This document shows positions 1-6,643 of a stretch of 10,128 nt of DNA, piece by piece (positions within the stretch are counted from its first letter, which is position 1; each line of letters opens with the position of its first letter). Location of the stretch: the NCBI GenBank assembly GCA_937926145.1, contig CALANW010000150.1, positions 1 to 10,128 of the forward strand. The letters run 5' to 3'. This DNA comes from an uncultured Ruminococcus sp. (lineage in GTDB: Bacteria > Bacillota > Clostridia > Oscillospirales > Ruminococcaceae). Below the pieces are notes generated by a model. It ran no database searches and was not told the origin of the DNA. It saw only the letters and a list, made by a program, of their open reading frames with translations. Both the position numbers and the translations under genes were made by a program.

Positions 1-30
1 TCGGCAGCGTCAGATGTGTATAAGAGACAG
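1..30 (+). other. Nextera transposase adapter (library artefact)
   Basis: Bases 1-11 (TCGGCAGCGTC) match the 3' part of the Illumina Nextera Read 1 adapter, and bases 12-30 (AGATGTGTATAAGAGACAG) are the complete 19-bp Tn5 mosaic end used in tagmentation kits. It is untrimmed adapter, not genome sequence. It adds an apparent GTG start at 16 and five false residues (MYKRQ) to the front of parA. Genome sequence begins at base 31. Confidence 0.97.
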
Positions 31-693
31 GGATTTGGCATAAATAAGCGTTCTGCAGAAATAACTGTTTATGATGTTTTACTCGGTCAGAGAAGAATAA
101 GTGACGCTATTATAAAAACAGAGTTCAAAAATGTATCTGTGGTTTCATCTACATCACAGCTTGCAGGTGCTGATATTGAACTTGTAGACCTTGAAAACCG
201 CTCGAATAGACTAAAAATGCAGCTTTTGACGATAAAGAATGATTATGATTACATTTTTATTGATTGTCCTCCTTCACTTTCACTTCTTACGGTAAATGCT
301 TTGTGTGCTTGTGATACGGTACTTGTACCGTTGCAGTGCGAATTTTATTCATTGGAGGGACTTTCACAGCTTGTTGAATCAATAAGACTTGTGAAAAAAC
401 GCTATAACCCAAATATTGATATTGAGGGAATACTCTTCACAATGTTCGACGGAAGATTGAATCTTACACAGCAGGTCGTTCGTGAGGTAAAGAAGCATTT
501 TGCAGATAAAGTATTCAATACCGTTATACCGAGGAATGTAAGAATTTCGGAAGCTCCAAGCTTTGGCAAGCCTGTAATATACTTTGACGGCTCTTCAAGG
601 GGAGCAGAAGCTTATGAAGCATTGGCTGCGGAGATACTTTCACGTCACAAGGCAGAAGACAAAGCAAAGAAAATGCAGAAGGAGGCAAAATAA
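31..693 (+). CDS. parA: Chromosome-partitioning ATPase ParA/Soj, 5'-truncated
   Basis: ParA/Soj is a deviant-Walker ATPase that binds DNA non-specifically when ATP-bound and works with ParB-parS complexes in origin segregation and, in Bacillus, control of DnaA. The frame enters at base 31 with GFGINKRS. The fragment has about 220 genuine residues, against about 250-260 for a full Soj, so the N-terminus with the KGGVGKT Walker A loop is missing. Visible family marks are the TVYDVLLG segment, Walker B (DYIFIDCPPSL), the VPLQCEFYSLEGL stretch, the FTMFDGRLNLTQQVV segment and the IPRNVRISEAPSFGKP block near the C-terminus. It ends in a charged lysine-rich tail. Its TAA directly abuts the parB ATG, which makes an operon almost certain. 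The truncation comes from the contig end (adapter at 1-30) and is not a pseudogene. Any start codon at base 16 is false. Confidence 0.95.
   Translation, partial: GFGINKRSAEITVYDVLLGQRRISDAIIKTEFKNVSVVSSTSQLAGADIELVDLENRSNRLKMQLLTIKNDYDYIFIDCPPSLSLLTVNALCACDTVLVPLQCEFYSLEGLSQLVESIRLVKKRYNPNIDIEGILFTMFDGRLNLTQQVVREVKKHFADKVFNTVIPRNVRISEAPSFGKPVIYFDGSSRGAEAYEALAAEILSRHKAEDKAKKMQKEAK
677..685 (+). promoter_or_regulatory. Ribosome binding site of parB inside parA
   Basis: AGAAGGAGG lies within the last codons of parA, 8 nt before the parB ATG at 694. It is near-perfect Shine-Dalgarno and fixes the parB start. Confidence 0.85.
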
Positions 694-1578
694 ATGCCTA
701 AAAAATCGGGACTTGGAAAGGGTTTAGACGCACTTTTTGAAGATAATAACAGCGAGAGTAGCGGCGGTGTATTGACACTCAGAATTTCAGAAGTCGAGCC
801 AAATAAAAATCAGCCTCGACACACATTTGATGAAGAATCAATTGCTAATCTCGCTGAGAGTATTCGTGAAAATGGTCTTATTCAGCCTATAGTTGTTCGT
901 AAAACTGCAATGGGATATCAGATAATCGCAGGCGAACGTCGCTGGAGAGCATGCAGAATGCTTGGAATGAACGAAATAACAGCTGTCGTAAAAGAATTCG
1001 ACGATGAACAGGTCGCAAAGGCAGCGCTTATCGAAAATATTCAGCGTGAGGATCTTAATCCGATCGAAGAAGCAACTGCGTACAAAGACCTTATGGAAAA
1101 GTACGAAATGACGCAGGAGCAACTTTCAAAAGTAGTTGGAAAGTCACGTTCAAGTATCGCAAACTCTGTAAGAATGCTTGATATGCCTGAGTTGATACAG
1201 AACTATCTTATTAATGGTAAGCTAAGCATTGGTCAGGCAAAAGCAATTGCGGCTGCAAAAGATGAAGAAACTATGGAACAGATCGCACGTCAGGCATCGG
1301 ACGGAAAGCTTACGGTAAGAGGCATAGAAAAGCTTATCGCAAAGCTTGCAGAAGAAGAAAATACCGAAGAGCAGATCGAAACACCCGACGAAAATACCAA
1401 AAAGGCGAGAAACTACTGCACTGAAATGGAAATTGCACTCAGAGAAAAACTCGGAAGAAAAGTAAAGATTTCCCCAATTGGTGATGGAAGCAGTGGAAAG
1501 ATTACAATAGATTATATTGGAATGGACGATTTGTCAGCTATAGCAGAGAAATTGACTTTATTGGAAGAAAATAATTGA
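694..1578 (+). CDS. parB: Chromosome-partitioning protein ParB/Spo0J
   Basis: ParB is the CTP-dependent DNA clamp that loads at parS sites near the origin, spreads, and recruits SMC and ParA. At 294 residues it has normal length. In order it shows: the N-terminal GLGKGLDALF peptide (about 6-15), which in this family contacts and stimulates ParA; the CTP-binding domain (about 26-125) with GLIQPIVVR (61-69), GERRWRA (80-86) and ENIQREDL (114-121); the helix-turn-helix parS-binding domain, with recognition region MTQEQLSKVVGKSRSS (139-154); an acidic linker (218-235); and a C-terminal dimerisation domain (about 238-292). The start is fixed by a strong ribosome site and by direct abutment to the parA stop. 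No sequence close to the 16-bp parS consensus was found by eye in this window, although B. subtilis carries one inside spo0J. Nothing suggests damage or transfer. Confidence 0.98.
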   Translation: MPKKSGLGKGLDALFEDNNSESSGGVLTLRISEVEPNKNQPRHTFDEESIANLAESIRENGLIQPIVVRKTAMGYQIIAGERRWRACRMLGMNEITAVVKEFDDEQVAKAALIENIQREDLNPIEEATAYKDLMEKYEMTQEQLSKVVGKSRSSIANSVRMLDMPELIQNYLINGKLSIGQAKAIAAAKDEETMEQIARQASDGKLTVRGIEKLIAKLAEEENTEEQIETPDENTKKARNYCTEMEIALREKLGRKVKISPIGDGSSGKITIDYIGMDDLSAIAEKLTLLEENN

Positions 1579-1627
1579 TCTGATTCTAAGTTTTTTTATA
1601 AAGATCACTTGAAAATATGAGAAAATA

Positions 1628-1665
1628 AAAGGTATCAAATGTAAAAACTTGATATCTTTATTTTT
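1628..1665 (+). terminator. Bidirectional intrinsic terminator between parB and the symporter gene
   Basis: An 11-bp stem (1628-1638 AAAGGTATCAA with 1649-1659 TTGATATCTTT, one G-T wobble) closes a 10-nt loop and is followed by ATTTTTG. The other side is TTTTATTTTC when read on the minus strand, so the same hairpin can end both parAB and the convergent symporter transcript. Confidence 0.75.
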
Positions 1666-1702
1666 GTAGTTATATAAAATGGTAGATAATGTAAAATAAA
1701 TA

Positions 1703-1728
1703 TATGTAAAGCCATATAACTTTACATA
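1703..1728 (-). terminator. Second hairpin behind the symporter gene
   Basis: A perfect 9-bp inverted repeat, TATGTAAAG (1703-1711) and CTTTACATA (1720-1728), has an 8-nt loop and sits 10 bp past the stop of the minus-strand symporter gene. On that strand it is followed by the T-rich run TATTTATTTTA. The stem is A/T-rich, so it is a weaker terminator than the one at 1628-1665. Confidence 0.5.
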
Positions 1729-1738
1729 AAGGATAATG

Positions 1739-3142
1739 TTAACTGTCGAATTTAGTATTATCAAGGCTTAAAAAAGGTTTAATTTGATCGGATAAGAGTA
1801 AAATTGCAGATAAATTTGGAACAAGCATTAGAAAAGTGAAGAGATCGGCAAGTTCCCATACGATGTCGGTGTTAATGACAGCACCCAAAAAAACTGCGGC
1901 GATGTAAAAGAATTTATAAAAGGGGAGAATTTTTCTTGAAGTGTGTTTTTGAAGAAAGCAGCAGCTTCTTTCGCCGTAAAAATACCAGCCGATGATGCTT
2001 GCAAATGCGAAAACCGAATTTGATATCGCAAGAAAAATTCCGCCAAAATGTGCGAATGCTATACTGAATTTTGATAGTAAAGAAAGCTTGCAAGCAGCTT
2101 TTTCAAACCCAAAAGTGAAGGCTGAAATGACTGTATCTGCGGCTGAAAAATTCAGTTTATCAACCCCTGTACAAAGTATAACAAGAGCAGTCAGTGTGCA
2201 CAAAAGTACAGTATCAATGAATACTTCGAGTGCTGCCCAGAAACCCATTATAACGGGTTCTTTACACTCAGATGAGGTATGTGCAAAGGTCGAAGTACCC
2301 ATTCCTGCTTCGTTTGAAAACAGTCCTCTGCGTACTCCGACAGAGATAGTTTTTGCAAGAGAACAACCAAAAATTCCTCCCGAAATCTGTTTTATTCCAA
2401 AAGCAGACGCGATAATTTCTGTTAAGATATTTGTAATATTATTACCATATAATAGAATAATAAGTGCAGACCCAACTATGTAAAAGCAAGCAGCAAAGGG
2501 TACAAGCTTCTCAGTAATAGCGGCGATGTTTGTCCGCGAACAAAGGACAGTTAATGAAGTGAGAACAGTGAAAATTATTCCACACATCGGTTTTGAAATG
2601 TGGAAATTATCGAGAGAATCTGCTGCCGAACTAACTTGTGTAATGTTGCCGATAACAAAAGATGCACACATACAAACCGCCGAAAAAATCAAAGCGATCT
2701 TATCCGAACCGAAAACGGAGCTGAGATAGGGTAGTGGACCTGATGCATCAGAACTGCCTGAATGGTTTTTATATGCTGTGGCGAGGACGTTCTCAACAAA
2801 GGCAAAAGACATTACGAAAAAAGCCGAGATTATCATCCAAAGCACTGCACCTGCACCGCCCACAGAGATCGCTGCGGCTACTCCGATTATATTTCCAGTG
2901 CCCATTGATGCGGCGAGAGCGGTCGTCAAAGTTTGGAAATTTGTCATCGAACAACGGTCAGAATAATTGTCTACTTTTCTGTTAAAAAGTGTATATTTCA
3001 AAACTTTTACAGGATGAAGAATATATATGAACCTGCAGCGTATTGATAGGAAAACGGCAGCTAAAAATACAATTATCAGAGTGAAATCTCCCCACAACAA
3101 ACTGTTGATATCAGATAGAAAATTACAGATCGTAGAACCCAT
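1739..3142 (-). CDS. Sodium/proton:amino-acid symporter, AGCS (alanine/glycine) family
   Basis: Members of this family couple uptake of alanine, glycine or related amino acids to Na+ or H+ across the cytoplasmic membrane. The 467-residue product is mostly hydrophobic, with roughly ten membrane segments. Diagnostic stretches are LAASMGTGNIIGVAAAISVGG (about 76-96) and GVRRGLFSNEAGMGTS (269-284), both hallmark AGCS motifs, followed by the GFWAALEVFIDT helix. Where family members usually have GGPMYYI this one has SGPLPYL (135-140), so it may belong to a divergent subgroup. The substrate cannot be read from sequence. The start at 3142 is supported by AAGGAG (complement of 3155-3160), 12 nt upstream and slightly far. 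The gene stands alone, is convergent with parB and divergent from the PH-domain operon. No frameshift is visible. Confidence 0.93.
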   Translation of the reverse strand: MGSTICNFLSDINSLLWGDFTLIIVFLAAVFLSIRCRFIYILHPVKVLKYTLFNRKVDNYSDRCSMTNFQTLTTALAASMGTGNIIGVAAAISVGGAGAVLWMIISAFFVMSFAFVENVLATAYKNHSGSSDASGPLPYLSSVFGSDKIALIFSAVCMCASFVIGNITQVSSAADSLDNFHISKPMCGIIFTVLTSLTVLCSRTNIAAITEKLVPFAACFYIVGSALIILLYGNNITNILTEIIASAFGIKQISGGIFGCSLAKTISVGVRRGLFSNEAGMGTSTFAHTSSECKEPVIMGFWAALEVFIDTVLLCTLTALVILCTGVDKLNFSAADTVISAFTFGFEKAACKLSLLSKFSIAFAHFGGIFLAISNSVFAFASIIGWYFYGERSCCFLQKHTSRKILPFYKFFYIAAVFLGAVINTDIVWELADLFTFLMLVPNLSAILLLSDQIKPFLSLDNTKFDS

Positions 3143-3154
3143 ATAGACAACGAT

Positions 3155-3176
3155 CTCCTTTATAACAATTATAACA
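3155..3176 (-). promoter_or_regulatory. Extended -10 promoter and ribosome site of the symporter gene
   Basis: On the minus strand TGTTATAAT (complement of 3168-3176) is a full extended -10 element. It is followed after about 7 bases by AAGGAG (complement of 3155-3160). No good -35 box lies 17 bp upstream. The resulting 5' leader would be only about 20 nt, so this assignment is tentative. Confidence 0.4.
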
Positions 3177-3205
3177 ATAAAATAATTACAAAATCACGAA
3201 AATGG

Positions 3206-3234
3206 TTTTCAAACGTTTAAAAATATGATATAAT
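3206..3234 (+). promoter_or_regulatory. Promoter of the PH-domain operon
   Basis: TTTTCA (3206-3211, four of six -35 positions) is 17 bp from TATAAT (3229-3234), with a TG at 3226-3227 making an extended -10. The spacer contains the 8-bp palindrome AAACGTTT (3211-3218), a possible operator. The core TATGATATAATA is identical in the RNA-gene promoter near 6632. Transcription would start near 3241, giving a leader of about 70 nt. Confidence 0.65.
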
Positions 3235-3310
3235 AATAGTATGTAAACATTAGGCAAAATATGAGAGAATAGAATACACAAAGCTTCTGAAAAATGAGGT
3301 CAATCAAATA

Positions 3311-3856
3311 ATGAAAAAATACTATGCGGATAGAAATAGCTTAAATATACTTAGAGTACTATCACTAATATTACTTATAGTAATAGGAATTGCACTAAAA
3401 TACGTTCTGTATATACTACAGGAGCGTTATCCTGAATACTTTGCAATTGAAAAGAACACGGTTGCTGAAATAATAATATGGTCGCTGATGGCTTTGTTTG
3501 CAGTAATATACGTTGTGTATATTTTGATATTTTTACCCTTATGGTATAATAACGCGCGGTATTTCGTTACGGATAAGGACATAATCGCCCGAACGGGCGT
3601 CCTCGTCAAAAATGTGCAGTATATGAAGCTTTCAGCCGTGCAGTACACGACAAAAATATCAGCTCCGTTCGCACGACATTCGGGGTTCAATTTTATAGTT
3701 TTCAATGGATACGGAGGACGAATGATGTTCACATTTTTGTCACAATCCGATGCCGATGAAATAACAAAATATGTCCGTCTGAACATTGAAAAAAGAGAAT
3801 CAGTCAAGGCTGAAAAAGGCAGCGAAAGCTCACTCGGAAAGGAAGAAGCGGAATGA
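3311..3856 (+). CDS. Membrane protein with bacterial PH domain, YdbS-like
   Basis: The 181-residue product has two membrane helices (about 13-36 and 53-78) followed by one bacterial pleckstrin-homology domain of the bPH2 type (about 82-157). The domain starts with RYFVTDKDIIARTGVLVKN and contains the YMKLSAVQYTTKISAPFARHSGF stretch typical of the family in its order of residues, then a charged tail. Small bPH2 membrane proteins of this size are found next to a larger three-domain partner, as in B. subtilis ydbS-ydbT; the same arrangement occurs here. In B. subtilis that pair belongs to the SigW envelope-stress regulon and contributes to resistance to antimicrobials made by other Bacillus strains; the molecular role is unclear. 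GAGGT at 3296-3300 lies 10 nt before the ATG. The last codons overlap the next gene by 4 bp, so translation is coupled. Confidence 0.85.
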   Translation: MKKYYADRNSLNILRVLSLILLIVIGIALKYVLYILQERYPEYFAIEKNTVAEIIIWSLMALFAVIYVVYILIFLPLWYNNARYFVTDKDIIARTGVLVKNVQYMKLSAVQYTTKISAPFARHSGFNFIVFNGYGGRMMFTFLSQSDADEITKYVRLNIEKRESVKAEKGSESSLGKEEAE

Positions 3857-5316
3857 AAAGACAGCACCCGATAGCTGTTCTGAGATATGTTTCAAAGAAT
3901 TTCTGGCTGCTTCTTATACCTTTGGTAAGAGGTCTGCTCGCACTGAAATTTGATTTTTATAACTGGCTGTCGGGAGCATATCTCGATATTCTGATAGTGC
4001 TTGCGATATTCGGTGCGGCTTTTTTTCGGTGGTGGAATATAAATTTCAAAACGACAAAAAAAGCAATTTATGTAAGCTCGGGTCTGTTCGTTCGTGAAAC
4101 GATGAGGATACCTTTTTCATCGGTTACGACGTTTACACTGAAAAAGCCATTCATAATGCGTCCGCTGAGGGCGGTCACTTTATATATCGATACCGACAGC
4201 AGCTCGACGATAAACAAGCCCGAAGACCCCGATATAAAACTTGTTATAAGAGAAAAAGATGTTCAAAAATTGTTAAAATATATTGAGCTGACGAACACTT
4301 CGGACGAGGAAAAAAATGAGCGCCGATATAAGCCAAACAAAAGACGAATGTTGTTCTTTTCGCTGGCATTTTCATCGGCGCTCTCGGGACTTATTTACTT
4401 CGGAACTTTCCTTATCCAAGGAGGAAAACTTGTCGGAGATGAGCTTGAAGAAAGGTTTCTCGGTGCGGTCGATAATGTGACCAAGGTAGCAGAAAAAGTC
4501 ATATACGGCATTACTCCTGTAACGGTCGGAATCATAATCATAATAGGTATGGGTTGGCTATATTCATTCGTTTCAAATTATCTTCGCCATATCAATTTCG
4601 AGATATCAAAAAGCATAAACGGCGTTCAGATAAAAAGCGGATTTTTTTCGCGCTGGAGATACTTTATCAACTCGGATAAGATAAATTATGCTGACTTGCG
4701 TCAAAACCTGCTGATGAAAATGTTCCGCGTGATGTCGGTTAATATCAGCTGCTCAGGCTATGGAAAACAGAAGAACGAGATACCCGTTTTCGTGCCTGTT
4801 ACGGGAAACAAAAACGTTGCTGAGGTCATCGAAAGCTTCCTGCCCGAATTTTCTTCGGAGGAAGGGGAACGGTACGATGTCAGAGCAGGGTATGTGATGA
4901 AGTTCCTCGGACCGCCGACAGTGCTGATTTTTGCAATAATATTGGTGTTTGCAGGCGCGGTCATTTTTCTGCCCGAATGGTACAGCGTCGCGCTTTTTGC
5001 GGCGATAATGGGTGAGATAATCGCATTCCACCTGCTGACGGTTAACCTCGCGGCTTTTCTCTCAAACAGCGTTGAGGTCTGCGAAAAAAGCATCACGGTG
5101 CGCTATTGCAAAGCGTTCGGCTTCCACAATGTCATTGCGCCGATAGATAAAATTTCCGAAATTCGCATCAGTCAGAATTTCCTGCAAAAATTCAACGGCT
5201 CGTGCAGCTTTATTCTCTATACGCGCGGCGAACGTGCGGTGAAGCACACAGTCAGGGGAATGCAGCTTTGCGATGCGGAAAAGGCTGCCGAGCTGCTCGG
5301 CTACAGTGCGGCGTAA
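3853..5316 (+). CDS. Membrane protein with three bacterial PH domains, YdbT-like
   Basis: The 487-residue product alternates membrane helix pairs with three bPH2 domains. Helices lie at about 17-32, 44-60, 166-188, 217-242, 353-373 and 377-403. PH-type domains lie at about 65-143 (TTKKAIYVSSGLFVRETMRI opens it), 245-330 (NFEISKSINGVQIKSGFFSR) and 403-485. Length and domain count match B. subtilis YdbT (about 490 residues). Its start overlaps the upstream stop as ATGA, with the purine-rich site GGAAAGGAAG at 3837-3846. The pair probably forms a membrane complex; envelope protection is inferred only from the Bacillus homologues. The hydrophobic stretch at 220-232 is rich in isoleucine, as expected for a membrane helix. 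Identification of the fold class is firm, function is not. Confidence 0.88.
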   Translation: MKRQHPIAVLRYVSKNFWLLLIPLVRGLLALKFDFYNWLSGAYLDILIVLAIFGAAFFRWWNINFKTTKKAIYVSSGLFVRETMRIPFSSVTTFTLKKPFIMRPLRAVTLYIDTDSSSTINKPEDPDIKLVIREKDVQKLLKYIELTNTSDEEKNERRYKPNKRRMLFFSLAFSSALSGLIYFGTFLIQGGKLVGDELEERFLGAVDNVTKVAEKVIYGITPVTVGIIIIIGMGWLYSFVSNYLRHINFEISKSINGVQIKSGFFSRWRYFINSDKINYADLRQNLLMKMFRVMSVNISCSGYGKQKNEIPVFVPVTGNKNVAEVIESFLPEFSSEEGERYDVRAGYVMKFLGPPTVLIFAIILVFAGAVIFLPEWYSVALFAAIMGEIIAFHLLTVNLAAFLSNSVEVCEKSITVRYCKAFGFHNVIAPIDKISEIRISQNFLQKFNGSCSFILYTRGERAVKHTVRGMQLCDAEKAAELLGYSAA

Positions 5317-5349
5317 GACTTGGCAGAACGTTTTTATGGAGGAATAAAA

Positions 5350-5925
5350 ATGAAAAATGTAGAAATAAACGCTCTCTACCTTGAAAGAAGATTCAGACGG
5401 CTCGTTGTCCATAACAGCGCGGTCTGCGTTATTGCAGTGATGCTATGCTTTGCTGCGATGTGCCTGCTTGTGAACGGAAAAAACGGCATTTGTCAGGTCG
5501 GTCTTAACCTCTTCGGAAACTCCAAAACGATGCCCGTTATCGTCGATGATTCCTTTTCGGCAGCAACTGGAGGAATAGAATTCACTGTCGAGGATTGCTC
5601 GATCGACAGCGAAGAGAATATGCTATATGTGAGCATTTCGGGACGAAATATGACGGGCGAGGAGTGGAGCGCAGACGGAAGCACTTTTGCAGTCGCAGTT
5701 CAGTGTATGACCGACCCGAAGCCGAGGGAGTATTATTATAATCTGACCGAAGATTGGAGAACAGCATCAGCACCCGAGGACGGTTCGTTTTTTGTAAGGC
5801 TTGGGTTCCATATTGATGATGCGGAAGATATATATAGGAATGGTGATAAATTTTCTCTCGTTTCGTTCAGAGGAGCGGATTGTCCGACCTCGGTAATTGT
5901 ATTGAACGGACTTATCGGTGAATAA
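5350..5925 (+). CDS. Unknown single-pass membrane protein, third gene of the PH-domain operon
   Basis: I do not recognise this 191-residue protein. It has a short basic N-terminus (ERRFRR at 12-17), one membrane helix (about 20-41), and an exported domain of about 150 residues that looks beta-rich (for example GIEFTVEDCSIDSEENMLYV and FFVRLGFHIDDAED). The domain holds four cysteines, at 48, 83, 119 and 178. The overall design resembles small exported immunoglobulin-like or DUF4352-like domains, but I cannot assign one. The start at 5350 is chosen because GGAGG (5338-5342) sits 7 nt upstream; an in-frame TTG at 5320 would add ten residues but has no ribosome site. It begins 33 bp after the YdbT-like gene with no terminator between, so it is probably co-transcribed and may work with the two PH proteins. 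Confidence 0.8.
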   Translation: MKNVEINALYLERRFRRLVVHNSAVCVIAVMLCFAAMCLLVNGKNGICQVGLNLFGNSKTMPVIVDDSFSAATGGIEFTVEDCSIDSEENMLYVSISGRNMTGEEWSADGSTFAVAVQCMTDPKPREYYYNLTEDWRTASAPEDGSFFVRLGFHIDDAEDIYRNGDKFSLVSFRGADCPTSVIVLNGLIGE

Positions 5926-5977
5926 TACTGATTTTTAATCAAAGTGTAGGCAAAGAATCTGCGCAAAAGCCATATAA

Positions 5978-6028
5978 ACCTGTTTTTCAACATCAAGCTG
6001 TTTTAAACATCAACCTGTTTTCAACAGC
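5978..6028 (+). repeat. Three imperfect 14-18 bp tandem units
   Basis: Three units follow each other: ACCTGTTTTTCAACATCA (5978-5995), AGCTGTTTTAAACATCA (5996-6012) and ACCTGTTTTCAACA (6013-6026). AGCTGTT (5996-6002) and AACAGCT (6022-6028) are also inverted. The array sits between the PH operon and the tRNA promoter. It could be a cluster of protein-binding sites or a degenerate terminator; the sequence does not decide. The rest of 5926-6180 is A/T-rich and contains only the 8-bp inverted repeat TATACTTT/AAAGTATA (6053-6060, 6070-6077). Confidence 0.5.
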
Positions 6029-6185
6029 TACGAGTTTTTGCTTGATTTTTTGTATACTTTGAGTTTAAAAAAGTATAAAAGCTGATTTTATGTGCACAAT
6101 AACCATATAAAGATGCTGAAATTCAACTTTTAGCTGTATAAAATGACAAAAAGCAAAATTTCTCGAAAATATTTTAAAAAAGCTA

Positions 6186-6214
6186 TTGACACAAAGCCCC
6201 TTTAATGCTATAAT
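6186..6214 (+). promoter_or_regulatory. Consensus promoter of the tRNA operon
   Basis: TTGACA (6186-6191) and TATAAT (6209-6214) are both perfect and separated by exactly 17 bp. TG at 6206-6207 adds an extended -10. Transcription should start near 6221, about 54 nt before the first tRNA. This is as strong a vegetative promoter as can be drawn, as expected for stable RNA. Confidence 0.92.
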
Positions 6215-6274
6215 GATTAAGTCGCACAGAGAGAATAACAAAAAAGCTGCTGAAGCTTTGCGGCAAATGTAAAT

Positions 6275-6351
6275 GGCGGCATGGCTCAGTTGGCTAGAGC
6301 AACCGGTTCATACCCGGTAGGTCGTAAGTTCAAGTCTTACTGCCGCCACCA
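6275..6351 (+). tRNA. tRNA-Met (CAT), elongator type
   Basis: The 77-nt cloverleaf is complete: acceptor GGCGGCA/TGCCGCC, D stem GCTC/GAGC, anticodon stem ACCGG/CCGGT with loop TTCATAC (anticodon CAT at 6309-6311), T stem GTAAG/CTTAC with loop TTCAAGT, discriminator A, and an encoded CCA. Position 1-72 is paired and the anticodon stem lacks three G-C pairs next to the loop, so it is not the initiator. Elongator Met is preferred over lysidine-modified tRNA-Ile2 because the CGGTTCATACCCG core resembles B. subtilis elongator tRNA-Met; this is a judgement. Confidence 0.95.
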
Positions 6352-6357
6352 TAATAA

Positions 6358-6432
6358 GGCCCGTTGGTCAAGAGGTTAAGACGACGCCCTTTCACGGCGT
6401 AATCATGAGTTCAATTCTCGTACGGGTCACCA
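6358..6432 (+). tRNA. tRNA-Glu (TTC)
   Basis: The 75-nt cloverleaf has acceptor GGCCCGT/ACGGGTC (one G-T pair), anticodon stem ACGCC/GGCGT with loop CTTTCAC (anticodon TTC at 6391-6393), T arm with TTCAATT loop, discriminator A and encoded CCA. It follows tRNA-Met after 6 nt and shares its transcript. Confidence 0.96.
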
Positions 6433-6433
6433 A

Positions 6434-6467
6434 AATCCGAACACTTTCAGTGTTCGGATTTTTTTTA
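6434..6467 (+). terminator. Intrinsic terminator of the tRNA operon
   Basis: An 11-bp perfect stem (AATCCGAACAC / GTGTTCGGATT) with a 5-nt TTTCA loop begins 2 nt after the CCA of tRNA-Glu and runs into a tract of T residues. Confidence 0.92.
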
Positions 6468-6484
6468 TGCTTAAAGTCCTTTTA

Positions 6485-6526
6485 GTTCTGAAGATCAAAA
6501 CTGTGATTTTCAGAGCTTTTTATTTT
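6485..6526 (+). terminator. Backup terminator behind the tRNA operon
   Basis: A 12-bp stem with two G-T wobbles (6485-6496 with 6505-6516, loop 6497-6504) is followed by TTTTTATTTT. It lies 18 bp after the main terminator and insulates the next transcription unit. Confidence 0.65.
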
Positions 6527-6589
6527 GTAAAAATTAAATATATTATGACACTTTAAATTAATGCTGAAGTCAAAATTTCAACAAAATAA

Positions 6590-6637
6590 AAGAATTTTAT
6601 AAAAATTCTTCCAATTTATTACTAAGTATGATATAAT
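6590..6637 (+). promoter_or_regulatory. Extended -10 promoter of the structured RNA, with flanking inverted repeat
   Basis: TGATATAAT (6629-6637) is a perfect extended -10; the -35 region 17 bp upstream (TTCCAA) is poor. A 9-bp inverted repeat AAGAATTTT/AAAATTCTT (6590-6598, 6602-6610) lies at the -35 position and could be an operator. The expected start is near 6644. The string TATGATATAATA also occurs in the PH-operon promoter. Confidence 0.6.
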
Positions 6638-6643
6638 ATACAC

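Noticed and set aside
16..30. GTG at 16 as the true parA start
   Set aside because: It lies in the sequencing adapter; the codons before base 31 are not genomic.
636..1160. parS-like strings around CTTTCACGTCAC (639) and AAGTCACGTTCAAGT (1141)
   Set aside because: Both depart at several positions from the TGTTTCACGTGAAACA consensus and neither is palindromic.
1992..2985. Plus-strand frames opposite the symporter gene
   Set aside because: They are antisense shadows; the minus frame is a clear full-length AGCS protein.
5320..5349. TTG at 5320 as the start of the third PH-operon gene
   Set aside because: No ribosome site precedes it, while ATG at 5350 has GGAGG 7 nt upstream.
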